Of a stretch of DNA of 33,458 nucleotides, positions 7,447 through 15,220 are shown one piece after another. Below the pieces are notes generated by a model. That model made no database searches, was not told the DNA's origin, and worked only from the letters and a program-made list of their open reading frames with translations. This stretch comes from Cellulomonas sp. IC4_254 (GTDB lineage: Bacteria > Actinomycetota > Actinomycetes > Actinomycetales > Cellulomonadaceae): contig NZ_JAANNB010000017.1 of the NCBI RefSeq assembly GCF_011603975.1, positions 1 through 33,458 on the forward strand, given 5' to 3'. Numbering within the stretch: position 1 is the first letter of the stretch; every line of letters starts with the position of its first letter. The position numbers and the translations under genes were made by a program.

Positions 7447-8595
7447 ATGTCGCAGCTCCTGGCACCGACCGCCGCCGCCGCGTCACGGTCCACGAGCCGC
7501 ACGGTCCGGGTCGCGGCCGTGCCCGCCGGCCACCCCTACGTCGCGCGCGTCACCGCGGCGGACGGGCTCCAGGTGCTGCCCGACCCGACCCCGCCGGGCG
7601 CGGAGCCGGGGCGGTGGTGGCCGCCCGTCGTGCTCGACCCCGCGTGGGTCCGCGCGCACGCCGCCGAGGCCGACCTGCTGCACGTGCATTTCGGCACCGA
7701 GTCGTTCGCCCCCGAGCACCTCGCCCGCACCCTGGCCGCGGCGCACGAGGCCGGCTGGCCGGTGGTCCTCACCGTGCACGACCTCGAGCACCCGCAGCTG
7801 ACCGACCAGGCGGGGTACCGCGCGCAGCTCGACGTCCTGGTGCCCGGTGCCGACGCCCTGGTCACGCTGACCCCCGGCGCGGCGGCGGAGATCCGGGCGC
7901 GCTGGAGCCGGGACGCCCTGGTGGTGCCGCACCCGCGGCTGCTCGGCGACCTGCCGCCCGCCGCCGACGCGGTGGCCCCCGCCCCCGGTGACGAGCGCGT
8001 CGTCGGCCTGCACCTCAAGGACCTCCGCCCGAACGTCGACGCCCCGTCCGCCGCCCGGGCCCTGCTCGCCGCCGTCGCGGACCTGCGTGCGTCCGGCCTG
8101 CCGGTCCGCGCGGAGGTGCGGCTGCACCGGCACGTCCGGGACGAGGCGGCGCGCGCCGAGGTCCGCGCCCTGTGCGCCGCGGCGGACCCGGCGGTGGTCC
8201 GGCTCGTCGAGCACGACCGGCTGGACGACGCCGCCCTCGCCGCCGCGCTCGCCGGGCTCGACGCGTGCGTGCTGCCCTACGCGCACGGCACGCACTCCGG
8301 CTGGCTCGAGCTGTGCTGGGACCTGGGCGTCCCCGTCGCCGCGCCGGCCGTGGGCTACTACGACCAGCAGCACCCCGACGGCTCGGTCGCGACGTCCGGG
8401 CCCGTCGGGGACGGCGCGGGCCTCGCGGGGGCGCTGCGCGACCTGCTGCGGTCGCCGGCGGCGACCCGCCCCGGGACCCCGGCGCGCGCGGCGCTGGTCC
8501 GCGACCGCCGCGACCGCCGGCTCGCCGAGGACCACGTCGCCGCCGAGCGGCACGCCGCGCTGTACCGCTCGCTGCTCGCCGGGGAGGCCCGGTGA
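7447..8595 (+). CDS. GT-B fold glycosyltransferase
   Basis: Predicted cytosolic glycosyltransferase, 382 aa, first gene of a four-gene plus-strand operon. Visible motifs are LLHVHFGTESF and VVLTVHDLEHP in the N-terminal Rossmann half and VGLHLKDLRPN, VVRLVEHDRLDD and HGTHSGWLELCWDLGVPV in the C-terminal half. The last segment aligns in position with the donor-sugar site of GT4 enzymes but the first glutamate of E-x7-E is replaced. ATG 7447 is supported by GAGAGG at 7436-7441. The stop overlaps the next start by four bases (GTGA). Similar in layout to the divergent gene at 7330. Donor and acceptor unknown. Confidence 0.85.
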   Translation: MSQLLAPTAAAASRSTSRTVRVAAVPAGHPYVARVTAADGLQVLPDPTPPGAEPGRWWPPVVLDPAWVRAHAAEADLLHVHFGTESFAPEHLARTLAAAHEAGWPVVLTVHDLEHPQLTDQAGYRAQLDVLVPGADALVTLTPGAAAEIRARWSRDALVVPHPRLLGDLPPAADAVAPAPGDERVVGLHLKDLRPNVDAPSAARALLAAVADLRASGLPVRAEVRLHRHVRDEAARAEVRALCAAADPAVVRLVEHDRLDDAALAAALAGLDACVLPYAHGTHSGWLELCWDLGVPVAAPAVGYYDQQHPDGSVATSGPVGDGAGLAGALRDLLRSPAATRPGTPARAALVRDRRDRRLAEDHVAAERHAALYRSLLAGEAR

Positions 8596-9710
8596 CCCGT
8601 CCGCCCCTGCGCGTGGTCGTCGTCGCGCCCCTCCGCTTCCCGATCCGGCAGCCGCACGCCGGCGGTCTGGAGTCGGCCGTCTGGAACGAGGTCCGCACGC
8701 TGCGCGCCCGCGGGCACGAGGTGTCGCTGATCGCGGTGCGCGGCTCCGACTTCCTGGACGGCGGCCCGGCCGAGTTCGCGCTGCCGACCCTCGACTGGCC
8801 CGAGGGCGCCCGCGCCACGGACTCGCACTACCCCGACGCCTACCTCGAGCGGTCCGTGCCGGCGCTCGACCGCGCGCTCGACGTGATCGCCCGCGACCCC
8901 GCGCGGTACGACGTCATCTCCAACCACTGCCTGCACGGTCTGCCGCTGCGGCGGGCCGCCGGCCTCGGCGTGCCGATGGTCTCGACCCTGCACACGCCGC
9001 TGGAGCCCGAGCTGGTCGACGCCGCCGCGCACGCCCGGGGCACCCGGTTCCTCGCGGTCAGCGCGCACACCCGGCGCGAGTGGGCCCCGGTCGTCGACGC
9101 GACCGTGCTGCCCAACGGGATCGACGCGGCGGACTGGCCGTTCGGGCCCGGCGGCGACGGCCTGGTCTGGTCCGGGCGGCTGGTCCCGGAGAAGGCGCCG
9201 CACCTGGCGATCGAGGCGGCCCGGATGCTGGGGCGCGAGCTGACGATCGCGGGCCGCGTCGGCGACCGGGAGTACGCCGAGCAGCACGTGCTGCCGCACG
9301 TCGGGGACGGCGTCCGGTACGTCGGCCTGCTCGACCAGCCGGCCCTCGCGCGCCTCATCGGCCGCAGCGCGTGCGCCCTGGGGACGCCCGCCTGGGAGGA
9401 GCCGTTCGGCCTCGTCGGCCCGGAGGCGCTGATGTGCGGCACCCCCGTCGCGGCGTTCGGCGCCGGCGGCATCCGGGAGATCGCGCGCACGGCGACCGGC
9501 ATGTCGGCCGTGCCGCGCGGGGACGTGGCGGCGCTCGCGGAGGCCGCGGAGCGGCTGGCCACCCGCGGGGCGGCGGAGCCGGGCTTCCGGGTCCGGGTGC
9601 GCGCGTCGGCGCGCCGGCACTACGGCCTGGACACCCGGGTCGACGCCCTCGAGCGGGTGTTCCGCTCGCTGGTCGCCCAGCGCGACGCCGGCGCGGAGCT
9701 GATCGCGTGA
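8592..9710 (+). CDS. Family 4 glycosyltransferase
   Basis: Retaining GT-B glycosyltransferase of 372 aa. It opens with VVVVAPLRFPIRQPHAGGLE, the acceptor-side glycine loop of GT4 enzymes, has LPNGID in the linker, and carries a complete E-x7-E donor motif, E270 to E278 (EPFGLVGPE), followed by GTPVAAFGAGGIREI. No membrane segment, although such enzymes often sit on the inner membrane surface. GTG 8592 overlaps the previous gene by four bases; the stop overlaps the next start likewise. This is the most conventional enzyme of the cluster and likely uses a nucleotide hexose. Confidence 0.93.
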   Translation: MTRPPLRVVVVAPLRFPIRQPHAGGLESAVWNEVRTLRARGHEVSLIAVRGSDFLDGGPAEFALPTLDWPEGARATDSHYPDAYLERSVPALDRALDVIARDPARYDVISNHCLHGLPLRRAAGLGVPMVSTLHTPLEPELVDAAAHARGTRFLAVSAHTRREWAPVVDATVLPNGIDAADWPFGPGGDGLVWSGRLVPEKAPHLAIEAARMLGRELTIAGRVGDREYAEQHVLPHVGDGVRYVGLLDQPALARLIGRSACALGTPAWEEPFGLVGPEALMCGTPVAAFGAGGIREIARTATGMSAVPRGDVAALAEAAERLATRGAAEPGFRVRVRASARRHYGLDTRVDALERVFRSLVAQRDAGAELIA

Positions 9711-10729
9711 GCCGCCCGACCGTGGCCTGGTACGTGCACCACCACGGGTCGGGGCACCTCGGCCGGCTGCGCGCCGTCGCCCCGCACCTGGACGCGGACG
9801 TCGTCGCGCTGAGCTCGCTGCCCGCGCCGCCGGACCTGCCCCCGCACGTCGACTGGGTGCGGCTCGACCGCGACGACGAGCCCGACCCCCGCACCGGGCG
9901 GCGCCCCGCCGAGGCCGACCCCGCCGCCGGCGGCCTGCTGCACTGGGCGCCGCTGCTGCACCCCGGCCACCGCGGCCGGTTCACGCGGATCGCCCGGGAG
10001 CTCGACGCGCGCGGCGCGGCGGCCGTCGTGGTGGACGTGTCCGTCGAGGTCACCGTCCTCGCGCGGCTGCTCGGCGTCCCGCCGGTGCTGGTCGCCCAGC
10101 CCGGGGTGCGGGACGACGAGCCGCACGCCCTCGGCCTGCGCGCCGCCGCCCGGGTGCTGGCGCCGTGGCCCGCCGACGTCGTGCCCGCCCCGCACCTGGA
10201 GCCGGTCCGGGACCGCGTCGTGTTCACCGGCGGGATCAGCCGGTTCGACGGGCGCGAGGTCGCCGACGGGGACCGCGAGGGCGTGCTCGTGCTCGGCGGC
10301 CGGGGCGGCTCGGGCGTGACCGCCGAGCACGTCGACGCCGCCGCGCGCGCCACGCCCGGGCACCGGTGGACGTCCCTCGGCGCCGGCGGGACCTGGTCGG
10401 ACGACCCGTGGCGCGAGCTCGCCGCCGCGGGCACCGTCGTGTCGTTCGCCGGCCAGAACTCCGTGGCGGACCTCGCGGTCGCCGGCGCGCGGGCCGTGGT
10501 CGTCCCGCAGGACCGGCCGTTCGACGAGCAGGCCGTCACCGCCCGCGCCCTCGGCCGGGCCGGGCTCGCGGTCGTCGAGCCCGCGTGGCCGGAGCCCGGG
10601 CGCTGGCCCGAGGTGCTGGCCCGCGCCGAGGCGCTCGACCCGGACTGGTCGGTGTGGGAGACGGCGGGCGCCGCCGCGCGCGCCGCCGAGGCGATCGCCG
10701 ACGTGGCCCGGGGCCGGGGTGCGTGGTGA
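9707..10729 (+). CDS. MurG-like (GT28/GT1) glycosyltransferase
   Basis: A 340-aa GT-B protein. The N-terminus YVHHHGSGHLGRLRAV resembles the acceptor-binding glycine loop of MurG/MGDG synthase-type enzymes, and the C-terminal VVSFAGQNSVADLAVAGARAVVVPQ with DEQAVTARAL matches the UDP-sugar-binding half of family 28, with Asp in place of the usual Glu after the GQxSV motif. Proteins of this class transfer GlcNAc, galactose or glucose to lipid acceptors, so it hints that the cluster's product is lipid-linked. Coupled by GTGA overlaps at both ends. Confidence 0.85.
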   Translation: MSRPTVAWYVHHHGSGHLGRLRAVAPHLDADVVALSSLPAPPDLPPHVDWVRLDRDDEPDPRTGRRPAEADPAAGGLLHWAPLLHPGHRGRFTRIARELDARGAAAVVVDVSVEVTVLARLLGVPPVLVAQPGVRDDEPHALGLRAAARVLAPWPADVVPAPHLEPVRDRVVFTGGISRFDGREVADGDREGVLVLGGRGGSGVTAEHVDAAARATPGHRWTSLGAGGTWSDDPWRELAAAGTVVSFAGQNSVADLAVAGARAVVVPQDRPFDEQAVTARALGRAGLAVVEPAWPEPGRWPEVLARAEALDPDWSVWETAGAAARAAEAIADVARGRGAW

Positions 10730-11532
10730 CCGGCCGCCCGGCGGTCGTGACGCTGTGCTCGGCGCCGCGGGTCGACCACCTGCGCCGCCAGCTCGCCGCG
10801 GTCCGCCGCCACCCCGGGGTGCTCGTCGTCGTGGTGTGGGTCGGCGACGACGAGCCGCCGGCCCTCGACGCCGACGCGGTGCTCCGGGTGCCGCCCGGGC
10901 CGGACGGCCTGCGGCTGGCCGCGGCGCGGAACGCGGGCGCGGATCGCGCCGTCGCCCTCGGGGCCGACCTGCTGGTGCTGCTCGACGCCGACTGCGTGCC
11001 CGGGGCCGACCTGCTCGACCGGTACGCCGCCGCGGCCGCCGCGCACCCCGACGCCGTGCTCTGCGGGCCGGTCACCTACCTGCCGCCCGGCGCGGTCGTC
11101 GACGACCCCGCGGCGCTCGCGGCCGCCACCGACCCGCACCCGGCACGGCCGGCACCGGCCTCGGGCGAGGTGCTGGTCGCCGCCGACGACGAGTACGACC
11201 TGTTCTGGTCGCTGTCGTTCGCGCTCACCGCGGCGCGCTGGGCCGACGGACCCCGGTTCGACGAGGGCTACCAGGGCTACGGCGGCGAGGACACCGACTT
11301 CGGCTACGCCCTGCGCGCGGCCGGGGTGCCGCTGGCCTGGGTCGGCGGGGCGCACGCGTACCACCAGCACCACCCCACGAGCAGCCCCCCGTGGCAGCAC
11401 CTCGACGACGTGCTGCGCAACGGCGCCCGGTTCGCGCGCCGGTGGGGACGGTGGCCGATGGAGGGCTGGCTGCGGGCGTTCGCCGAGGCGGGCGCGGTCC
11501 GCTGGGACGGCACCACCTGGCACCGCGCCTGA
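10726..11532 (+). CDS. Family 2 glycosyltransferase, compact, with GGED motif
   Basis: GT-A glycosyltransferase of 268 aa and last gene of the four-gene operon. It lacks the usual N-terminal DDGS but has RLAAARNAGADRA, the metal-binding DAD at 87-89 (VLLDADC) and GGED at 186-189 (FDEGYQGYGGEDTDF), the Glyco_transf_7C signature. The core parallels the 433-aa enzyme at 4950-6251, suggesting related reactions on both arms of the cluster. Start GTG 10726 overlaps the previous stop by four bases. A His-rich stretch (AYHQHHPTSS) follows the catalytic block. Confidence 0.9.
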   Translation: MTGRPAVVTLCSAPRVDHLRRQLAAVRRHPGVLVVVVWVGDDEPPALDADAVLRVPPGPDGLRLAAARNAGADRAVALGADLLVLLDADCVPGADLLDRYAAAAAAHPDAVLCGPVTYLPPGAVVDDPAALAAATDPHPARPAPASGEVLVAADDEYDLFWSLSFALTAARWADGPRFDEGYQGYGGEDTDFGYALRAAGVPLAWVGGAHAYHQHHPTSSPPWQHLDDVLRNGARFARRWGRWPMEGWLRAFAEAGAVRWDGTTWHRA

Positions 11533-11557
11533 CCCGCGCCTCTACCCGCCCGCCCGT

Positions 11558-11611
11558 CGGCTCGCGCCCGGCCGCCGGCTCGCGACCGCCCTCCGGCTCA
11601 CGAGTGCCCAT
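11558..11611. repeat. Three imperfect 18-bp tandem units
   Basis: Units begin with CGGCTC at 11558, 11576 and 11594. The first two differ at about 3 of 18 positions and the third has diverged further. They lie directly before the 11610-11660 hairpin in the noncoding gap between converging glycosyltransferase genes. Confidence 0.5.
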
Positions 11612-11660
11612 GAGACACGTCGAGTGCCTATCCCGCGGATAGGCACTCGACGTGTCTCGT
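11610..11660. terminator. Perfect 22-bp-arm hairpin at a convergent gene end
   Basis: Arms 11612-11633 and 11637-11658 are perfectly complementary around a 3-base loop, extended outward by one U-G and one A-T pair. It separates the converging genes ending at 11532 and 11680. No T-run. A ten-base block GAGTGCC-Y-AT recurs just outside and inside the left arm (11602 and 11622). Confidence 0.8.
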
Positions 11661-11679
11661 CGACCCTCGCCAGGCGGCG

Positions 11680-12933
11680 TCAGCCGCGCGGGGGGCCGAG
11701 GAGGGCGTCCGCGGCGTCGAGCAGGTCGGCGGCGACGGGGTCGGCCGTCCACCGGTCGGCGCCCGCCGCGGCGCGCGCCCCGAGCGTGGCCGCCAGCACC
11801 GGGTCGGTGAGCAGGCGCAGCACCGCCTCCGCCAGCGCGGGCGGGTCGGCCGGCGGCACCATGAGGCTGTCCTCGCCGTCGGTGCAGAAGTCGTCGTAGC
11901 CGCTGCCGGTCGTGACCACGACGGCGCCGCCGACCGCCTTGGCCTCCAGCGCGGCGTTGCCGAACCCCTCCCACCGGGACGGGCAGGTGGTGACCGCGGC
12001 CTCGCGGATCGCCCGGTACAGGGTGTCGTCGTCCACGTGCCCGAGCCAGGTGACCCGGTCCCGGGCCTCCGGGGGCAGCGCGGCGAGCAGCGCCGGCCGG
12101 TCGGGCTCGAACCGCCGGTCCCCGCTCGCCCCGGCGAGCACCAGGCGCGCCGTCGGGTGCCGGCGGGCGACCTCGGCGAACGCCGCGAACGCGTCGGTGA
12201 CGCCCTTGCGCCGCTCCAGCCGGCCGAGGAACAGCACCACCGGCGCCCCGTCGTCAGGCCAGCCGGCCGGCAGCCCCGCCGACCCGGCCGCGTGCCGCAC
12301 GTGCGCGACGTCGATGCAGTTGCGGACCACCCGCGCGGGCGGCAGGCCCCGGAACGCCGCCTCGGTCCAGCGCTGCATGGCCCGGGAGATCGGCACCAGC
12401 CCGGCCGAGCGCCGCACCTGCCGGTCCTCGAGCCGGCTCTGCGCCGCGACCACCGCGCCGCCGCGCAGCCCGAACGACCGGGGCGTGAAGCCGGCGACCT
12501 CGTTGGCCAGGCGGGTGCTGGTCGCCAGGTTGGTCAGCAGCGGCGCGCCGGCCGGCAGCCCGACCCCGAGCGCGGCCCACTCCGGCAGGAACACCCGGTC
12601 GTAGGCACCCTCGCGGTACGCCCGGCGCACGGCGGCGGCGCGGGCGAGCAGGGCGGGCACCCGCGGGCGCGGCGGGCGGACGTGCCCGACGAGCCGGACC
12701 CCGCCCAGGTCGGCGTCGGGCAGCAGGGGGCCGTCGGCGAGCACCAGCAGGTCGACCGCCGCACCCCGGCGCACGAGCGCGGGCAGCAGCGAGGCGTAGT
12801 GCCGGCCGATGCCGCCGGTGTACGGGGTGAGCCCGGCGTACTCGGTGGTGGCCACCAGCCACCGCCCGCGGGTCGGGCGCGCGCCGGGCGCGGCGGGGCT
12901 CGCGGGGGTGCTGGCGTGCAGGTCGGAGGCCAC
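11680..12933 (-). CDS. Family 4 glycosyltransferase
   Basis: Retaining GT-B glycosyltransferase, 417 aa. After about 24 low-complexity residues come WLVATTEYAGLTPYTGGIG (acceptor glycine loop), LVPISRAMQRW, VLFLGRLERRKG in the linker, and a complete E-x7-E from E322 to E330 (EGFGNAALE). No membrane segment. GTG 12933 is the first in-frame start with no in-frame ATG nearby; an internal GTG at the LVATT segment is an alternative that would drop the low-complexity lead. It is transcribed toward the four-gene glycosyltransferase operon and may act in the same pathway. Confidence 0.9.
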   Translation of the reverse strand: MASDLHASTPASPAAPGARPTRGRWLVATTEYAGLTPYTGGIGRHYASLLPALVRRGAAVDLLVLADGPLLPDADLGGVRLVGHVRPPRPRVPALLARAAAVRRAYREGAYDRVFLPEWAALGVGLPAGAPLLTNLATSTRLANEVAGFTPRSFGLRGGAVVAAQSRLEDRQVRRSAGLVPISRAMQRWTEAAFRGLPPARVVRNCIDVAHVRHAAGSAGLPAGWPDDGAPVVLFLGRLERRKGVTDAFAAFAEVARRHPTARLVLAGASGDRRFEPDRPALLAALPPEARDRVTWLGHVDDDTLYRAIREAAVTTCPSRWEGFGNAALEAKAVGGAVVVTTGSGYDDFCTDGEDSLMVPPADPPALAEAVLRLLTDPVLAATLGARAAAGADRWTADPVAADLLDAADALLGPPRG

Positions 12934-13009
12934 GCCCCATGCTCGCCGACGGCGCGACGGCCCGCCCGTCGACGGCGTCGGACCCGGTACGGCGGGCGCG
13001 GCGCGGCGG

Positions 13010-13039
13010 TTGACGCGCTCCGGCGTCGGCGGGCACGAT
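13010..13039 (+). promoter_or_regulatory. Promoter of the arabinofuranosidase gene
   Basis: TTGACG (13010-13015), an 18-base spacer and CACGAT (13034-13039) form a good housekeeping promoter. The transcript would start about 40 bases before ATG 13085. No clear LacI-type palindrome is seen around it. Confidence 0.6.
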
Positions 13040-13084
13040 CGCCGTACAACGATGGAGGACGTCAGCGAAGGAGCTGCGCACGCC

Positions 13085-14593
13085 ATGACCACGGTCACCC
13101 TCACCCTCGACCCGGCGTTCCGCGTCGGGCCGGTCCGCCGCCGCACGTTCGGTGCCTTCGTGGAGCACCTCGGCCGCTGCGTCTACAGCGGCATCCACGA
13201 CCCGGAGCACCCGAGCGCCGACGCCGACGGGTTCCGCGGCGACGTCATCGACCTGACCCGGGAGCTCGGCGTCTCGACCGTCCGCTACCCGGGCGGCAAC
13301 TTCGTGTCCGGCTACCGGTGGGAGGACGGCGTCGGCCCGCGCGACCAGCGGCCCCGCCGGCTCGACCTGGCCTGGCACTCCACCGAGCCGAACCTCGTCG
13401 GCGTCGACGAGTTCATGCGCTGGACCCAGGCGTCCGGCACCGAGGCGATGATGGCCGTCAACCTCGGCACCCGCGGGGTCCAGGAGGCCCTGGACCTGCT
13501 GGAGTACTGCAACGTCAAGGGCGGCACCGCGCTGTCCGACCAGCGGCGCGCCAACGGCGCCGCCGAGCCGTACGACATCAGGCTCTGGTGCCTCGGCAAC
13601 GAGATGGACGGCCCCTGGCAGATCGGGCACAAGACCGCGCACGAGTACGGCCGGCTCGCCGCCGAGACCGCCCGCGCCATGCGGATGATCCAGCCCGACC
13701 TGGAGCTCGTCGCCTGCGGCTCCTCCGGCGTGCCGATGCCGACGTTCGGGCAGTGGGAGCAGACCGTGCTCTCCGAGACCTACGAGCACGTCGACATGAT
13801 CTCGGCGCACGCGTACTACGCCGAGGAGGACGGCGACCTCGGGTCGTTCCTGGCGTCGGCCGTCGACATGGACCACTTCATCGACTCGGTCACTGCGATC
13901 GCCGACGGCGTGCGGGCGCACAAGAAGGTCGCCAAGCGGATCCACATCTCGTTCGACGAGTGGAACGTCTGGTACCAGCAGCGCGCCGAGTCGGTGCCGC
14001 CGTCGGGCGACGACTGGCCGGTCGCACCCGTGCTGCTGGAGGACAAGTACAACGTCGCCGACGCCGTCGTGGTGGGCAACCTGCTCATCTCGCTGCTCCG
14101 GCACACCGACCGCGTGCACTCGGCGTCGCTCGCCCAGCTGGTCAACGTGATCGCGCCGATCATGACCGAGCCCGGCGGCCGCATCTGGCGGCAGACGACG
14201 TTCCACCCGTTCGCGCAGGCGTCGCGGTACGCCGTCGGCGAGGTCCTCCAGGTCGCGATCGACGCGCCGACCTACGAGACCGCCAAGTTCGGCGACGCCC
14301 CGCTGGTCGACGCCGTGGCGACCCGCGACCCCGAGTCCGGTGCCGTCGCGCTGTTCGCGGTCAACCGCTCGACCACGGAGACGGTGACGCTCGAGGTCGA
14401 CACCCGCTCGATCCCCGGGCTCCGGGTGCTCGGCGCCACCAGCCTGTCGAACCCGGACCACACCTGGGTCGCCACCGCCGACGACGACACCGCGGTGCTG
14501 CCGCGGGACAACGACACCGCGACCGTCGACGGCGGTCGGCTCACCGTCCAGGTGCCGCCGGTGTCGTGGAACGTGGTCCGGCTCGGCGCCTGA
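13085..14593 (+). CDS. Intracellular alpha-L-arabinofuranosidase, GH51
   Basis: Hydrolyses terminal alpha-L-arabinofuranosyl residues from arabino-oligosaccharides in the cytosol. 502 aa, the usual GH51 length, with no signal peptide. The N-terminal FGAFVEHLGRCVYSGI, the general acid/base E173 in WCLGNEMDGPWQ and the nucleophile E292 in SFDEWNVWY are all present, within a TIM barrel followed by a beta-sandwich C-terminal domain (ending VPPVSWNVVRLG). ATG 13085 is preceded by GAAGGAG at 13067-13073 with an 11-base spacer. It is a single-gene unit; together with the sugar ABC genes at the left it fits a plant-biomass degrader. Retaining mechanism is known for the family. Confidence 0.97.
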   Translation: MTTVTLTLDPAFRVGPVRRRTFGAFVEHLGRCVYSGIHDPEHPSADADGFRGDVIDLTRELGVSTVRYPGGNFVSGYRWEDGVGPRDQRPRRLDLAWHSTEPNLVGVDEFMRWTQASGTEAMMAVNLGTRGVQEALDLLEYCNVKGGTALSDQRRANGAAEPYDIRLWCLGNEMDGPWQIGHKTAHEYGRLAAETARAMRMIQPDLELVACGSSGVPMPTFGQWEQTVLSETYEHVDMISAHAYYAEEDGDLGSFLASAVDMDHFIDSVTAIADGVRAHKKVAKRIHISFDEWNVWYQQRAESVPPSGDDWPVAPVLLEDKYNVADAVVVGNLLISLLRHTDRVHSASLAQLVNVIAPIMTEPGGRIWRQTTFHPFAQASRYAVGEVLQVAIDAPTYETAKFGDAPLVDAVATRDPESGAVALFAVNRSTTETVTLEVDTRSIPGLRVLGATSLSNPDHTWVATADDDTAVLPRDNDTATVDGGRLTVQVPPVSWNVVRLGA

Positions 14594-14611
14594 GGGCGAC
14601 GCCCGCCGTCT

Positions 14612-14642
14612 CCGCCGCCGCGGCTCCTGGTCGCGGCGGCGG
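14612..14642. terminator. Bidirectional terminator hairpin
   Basis: An 11-bp perfect stem (14612-14622 with 14632-14642) and 9-base loop lies between the converging arabinofuranosidase and GNAT genes. GC-rich, no U-run. Confidence 0.6.
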
Positions 14643-14668
14643 GGGCCGGCGCGGACACCCGGGCGCCG

Positions 14669-15220
14669 TCAGAGCGCCTGGTGCAGGACCAGGTCGTGGT
14701 GCCGCTGGTCGCCGACCTGGAACGTGCGCTCGCCGACGACCTCGAAGCCGGACCGCCGGTAGAACGCCTGCGCGCGCAGGTTCTCGCCGTTGACGCCGAG
14801 CCACACCCCGGCGGCGTCCCGGGCGCGCGCGGCGTCCAGGCTGGCGGCCATCAGGGCGCCGGCCACGCCGCCGCCGTGCCGGCCGGGCAGCACGTAGCAC
14901 TTGCTGAGCTCGACGGTCGGGCGCAGCGGGACGACGGCGGCCACCTCGGCGGCGTACGGCTCGCCGGCGACCAGCATCGTGTAGCCGACCAGCTCGCCGT
15001 CGGCGTCGGCCACGAGCAGGTCGCGCGTCGGGTCGGCGAGGTAGGCGGTGAAGTGCTCCGGCGTGAGGTGCGCGGCGATGAACGCGGCGTGGTCCTCGGG
15101 GGTCGACGACGGCGGGCACGCCAGCGGGAACGTGGCGGCGGCCAGGTCGGCCAGCGGGCCGGCCTCGTCGGCGCGGGCCGGGCGGACCACCGGAGCGGTG
15201 GGGGCGTCGGCGGCGGTCAC
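14669..15220 (-). CDS. GNAT-family N-acetyltransferase
   Basis: Acetyl-CoA-dependent acetyltransferase of 183 aa. The pyrophosphate-binding loop of motif A is RHGGGVAGAL at 114-123, preceded by the strand LSKCYVLP, and motif B is GVNGENLRAQAFYRRSGFEV at about 142-161. Substrate (protein, small molecule or antibiotic) cannot be assigned. GTG 15220 overlaps the stop of the HAD phosphatase by four bases, so the two are co-translated. No signal or membrane segment. Confidence 0.9.
   Translation of the reverse strand: MTAADAPTAPVVRPARADEAGPLADLAAATFPLACPPSSTPEDHAAFIAAHLTPEHFTAYLADPTRDLLVADADGELVGYTMLVAGEPYAAEVAAVVPLRPTVELSKCYVLPGRHGGGVAGALMAASLDAARARDAAGVWLGVNGENLRAQAFYRRSGFEVVGERTFQVGDQRHHDLVLHQAL

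Noticed and set aside
4950-12933. Capsule or teichoic acid locus
   Set aside because: No Wzx/Wzy, ABC exporter, undecaprenyl-phosphate transferase, LCP ligase or nucleotide-sugar gene is present in or beside the cluster.
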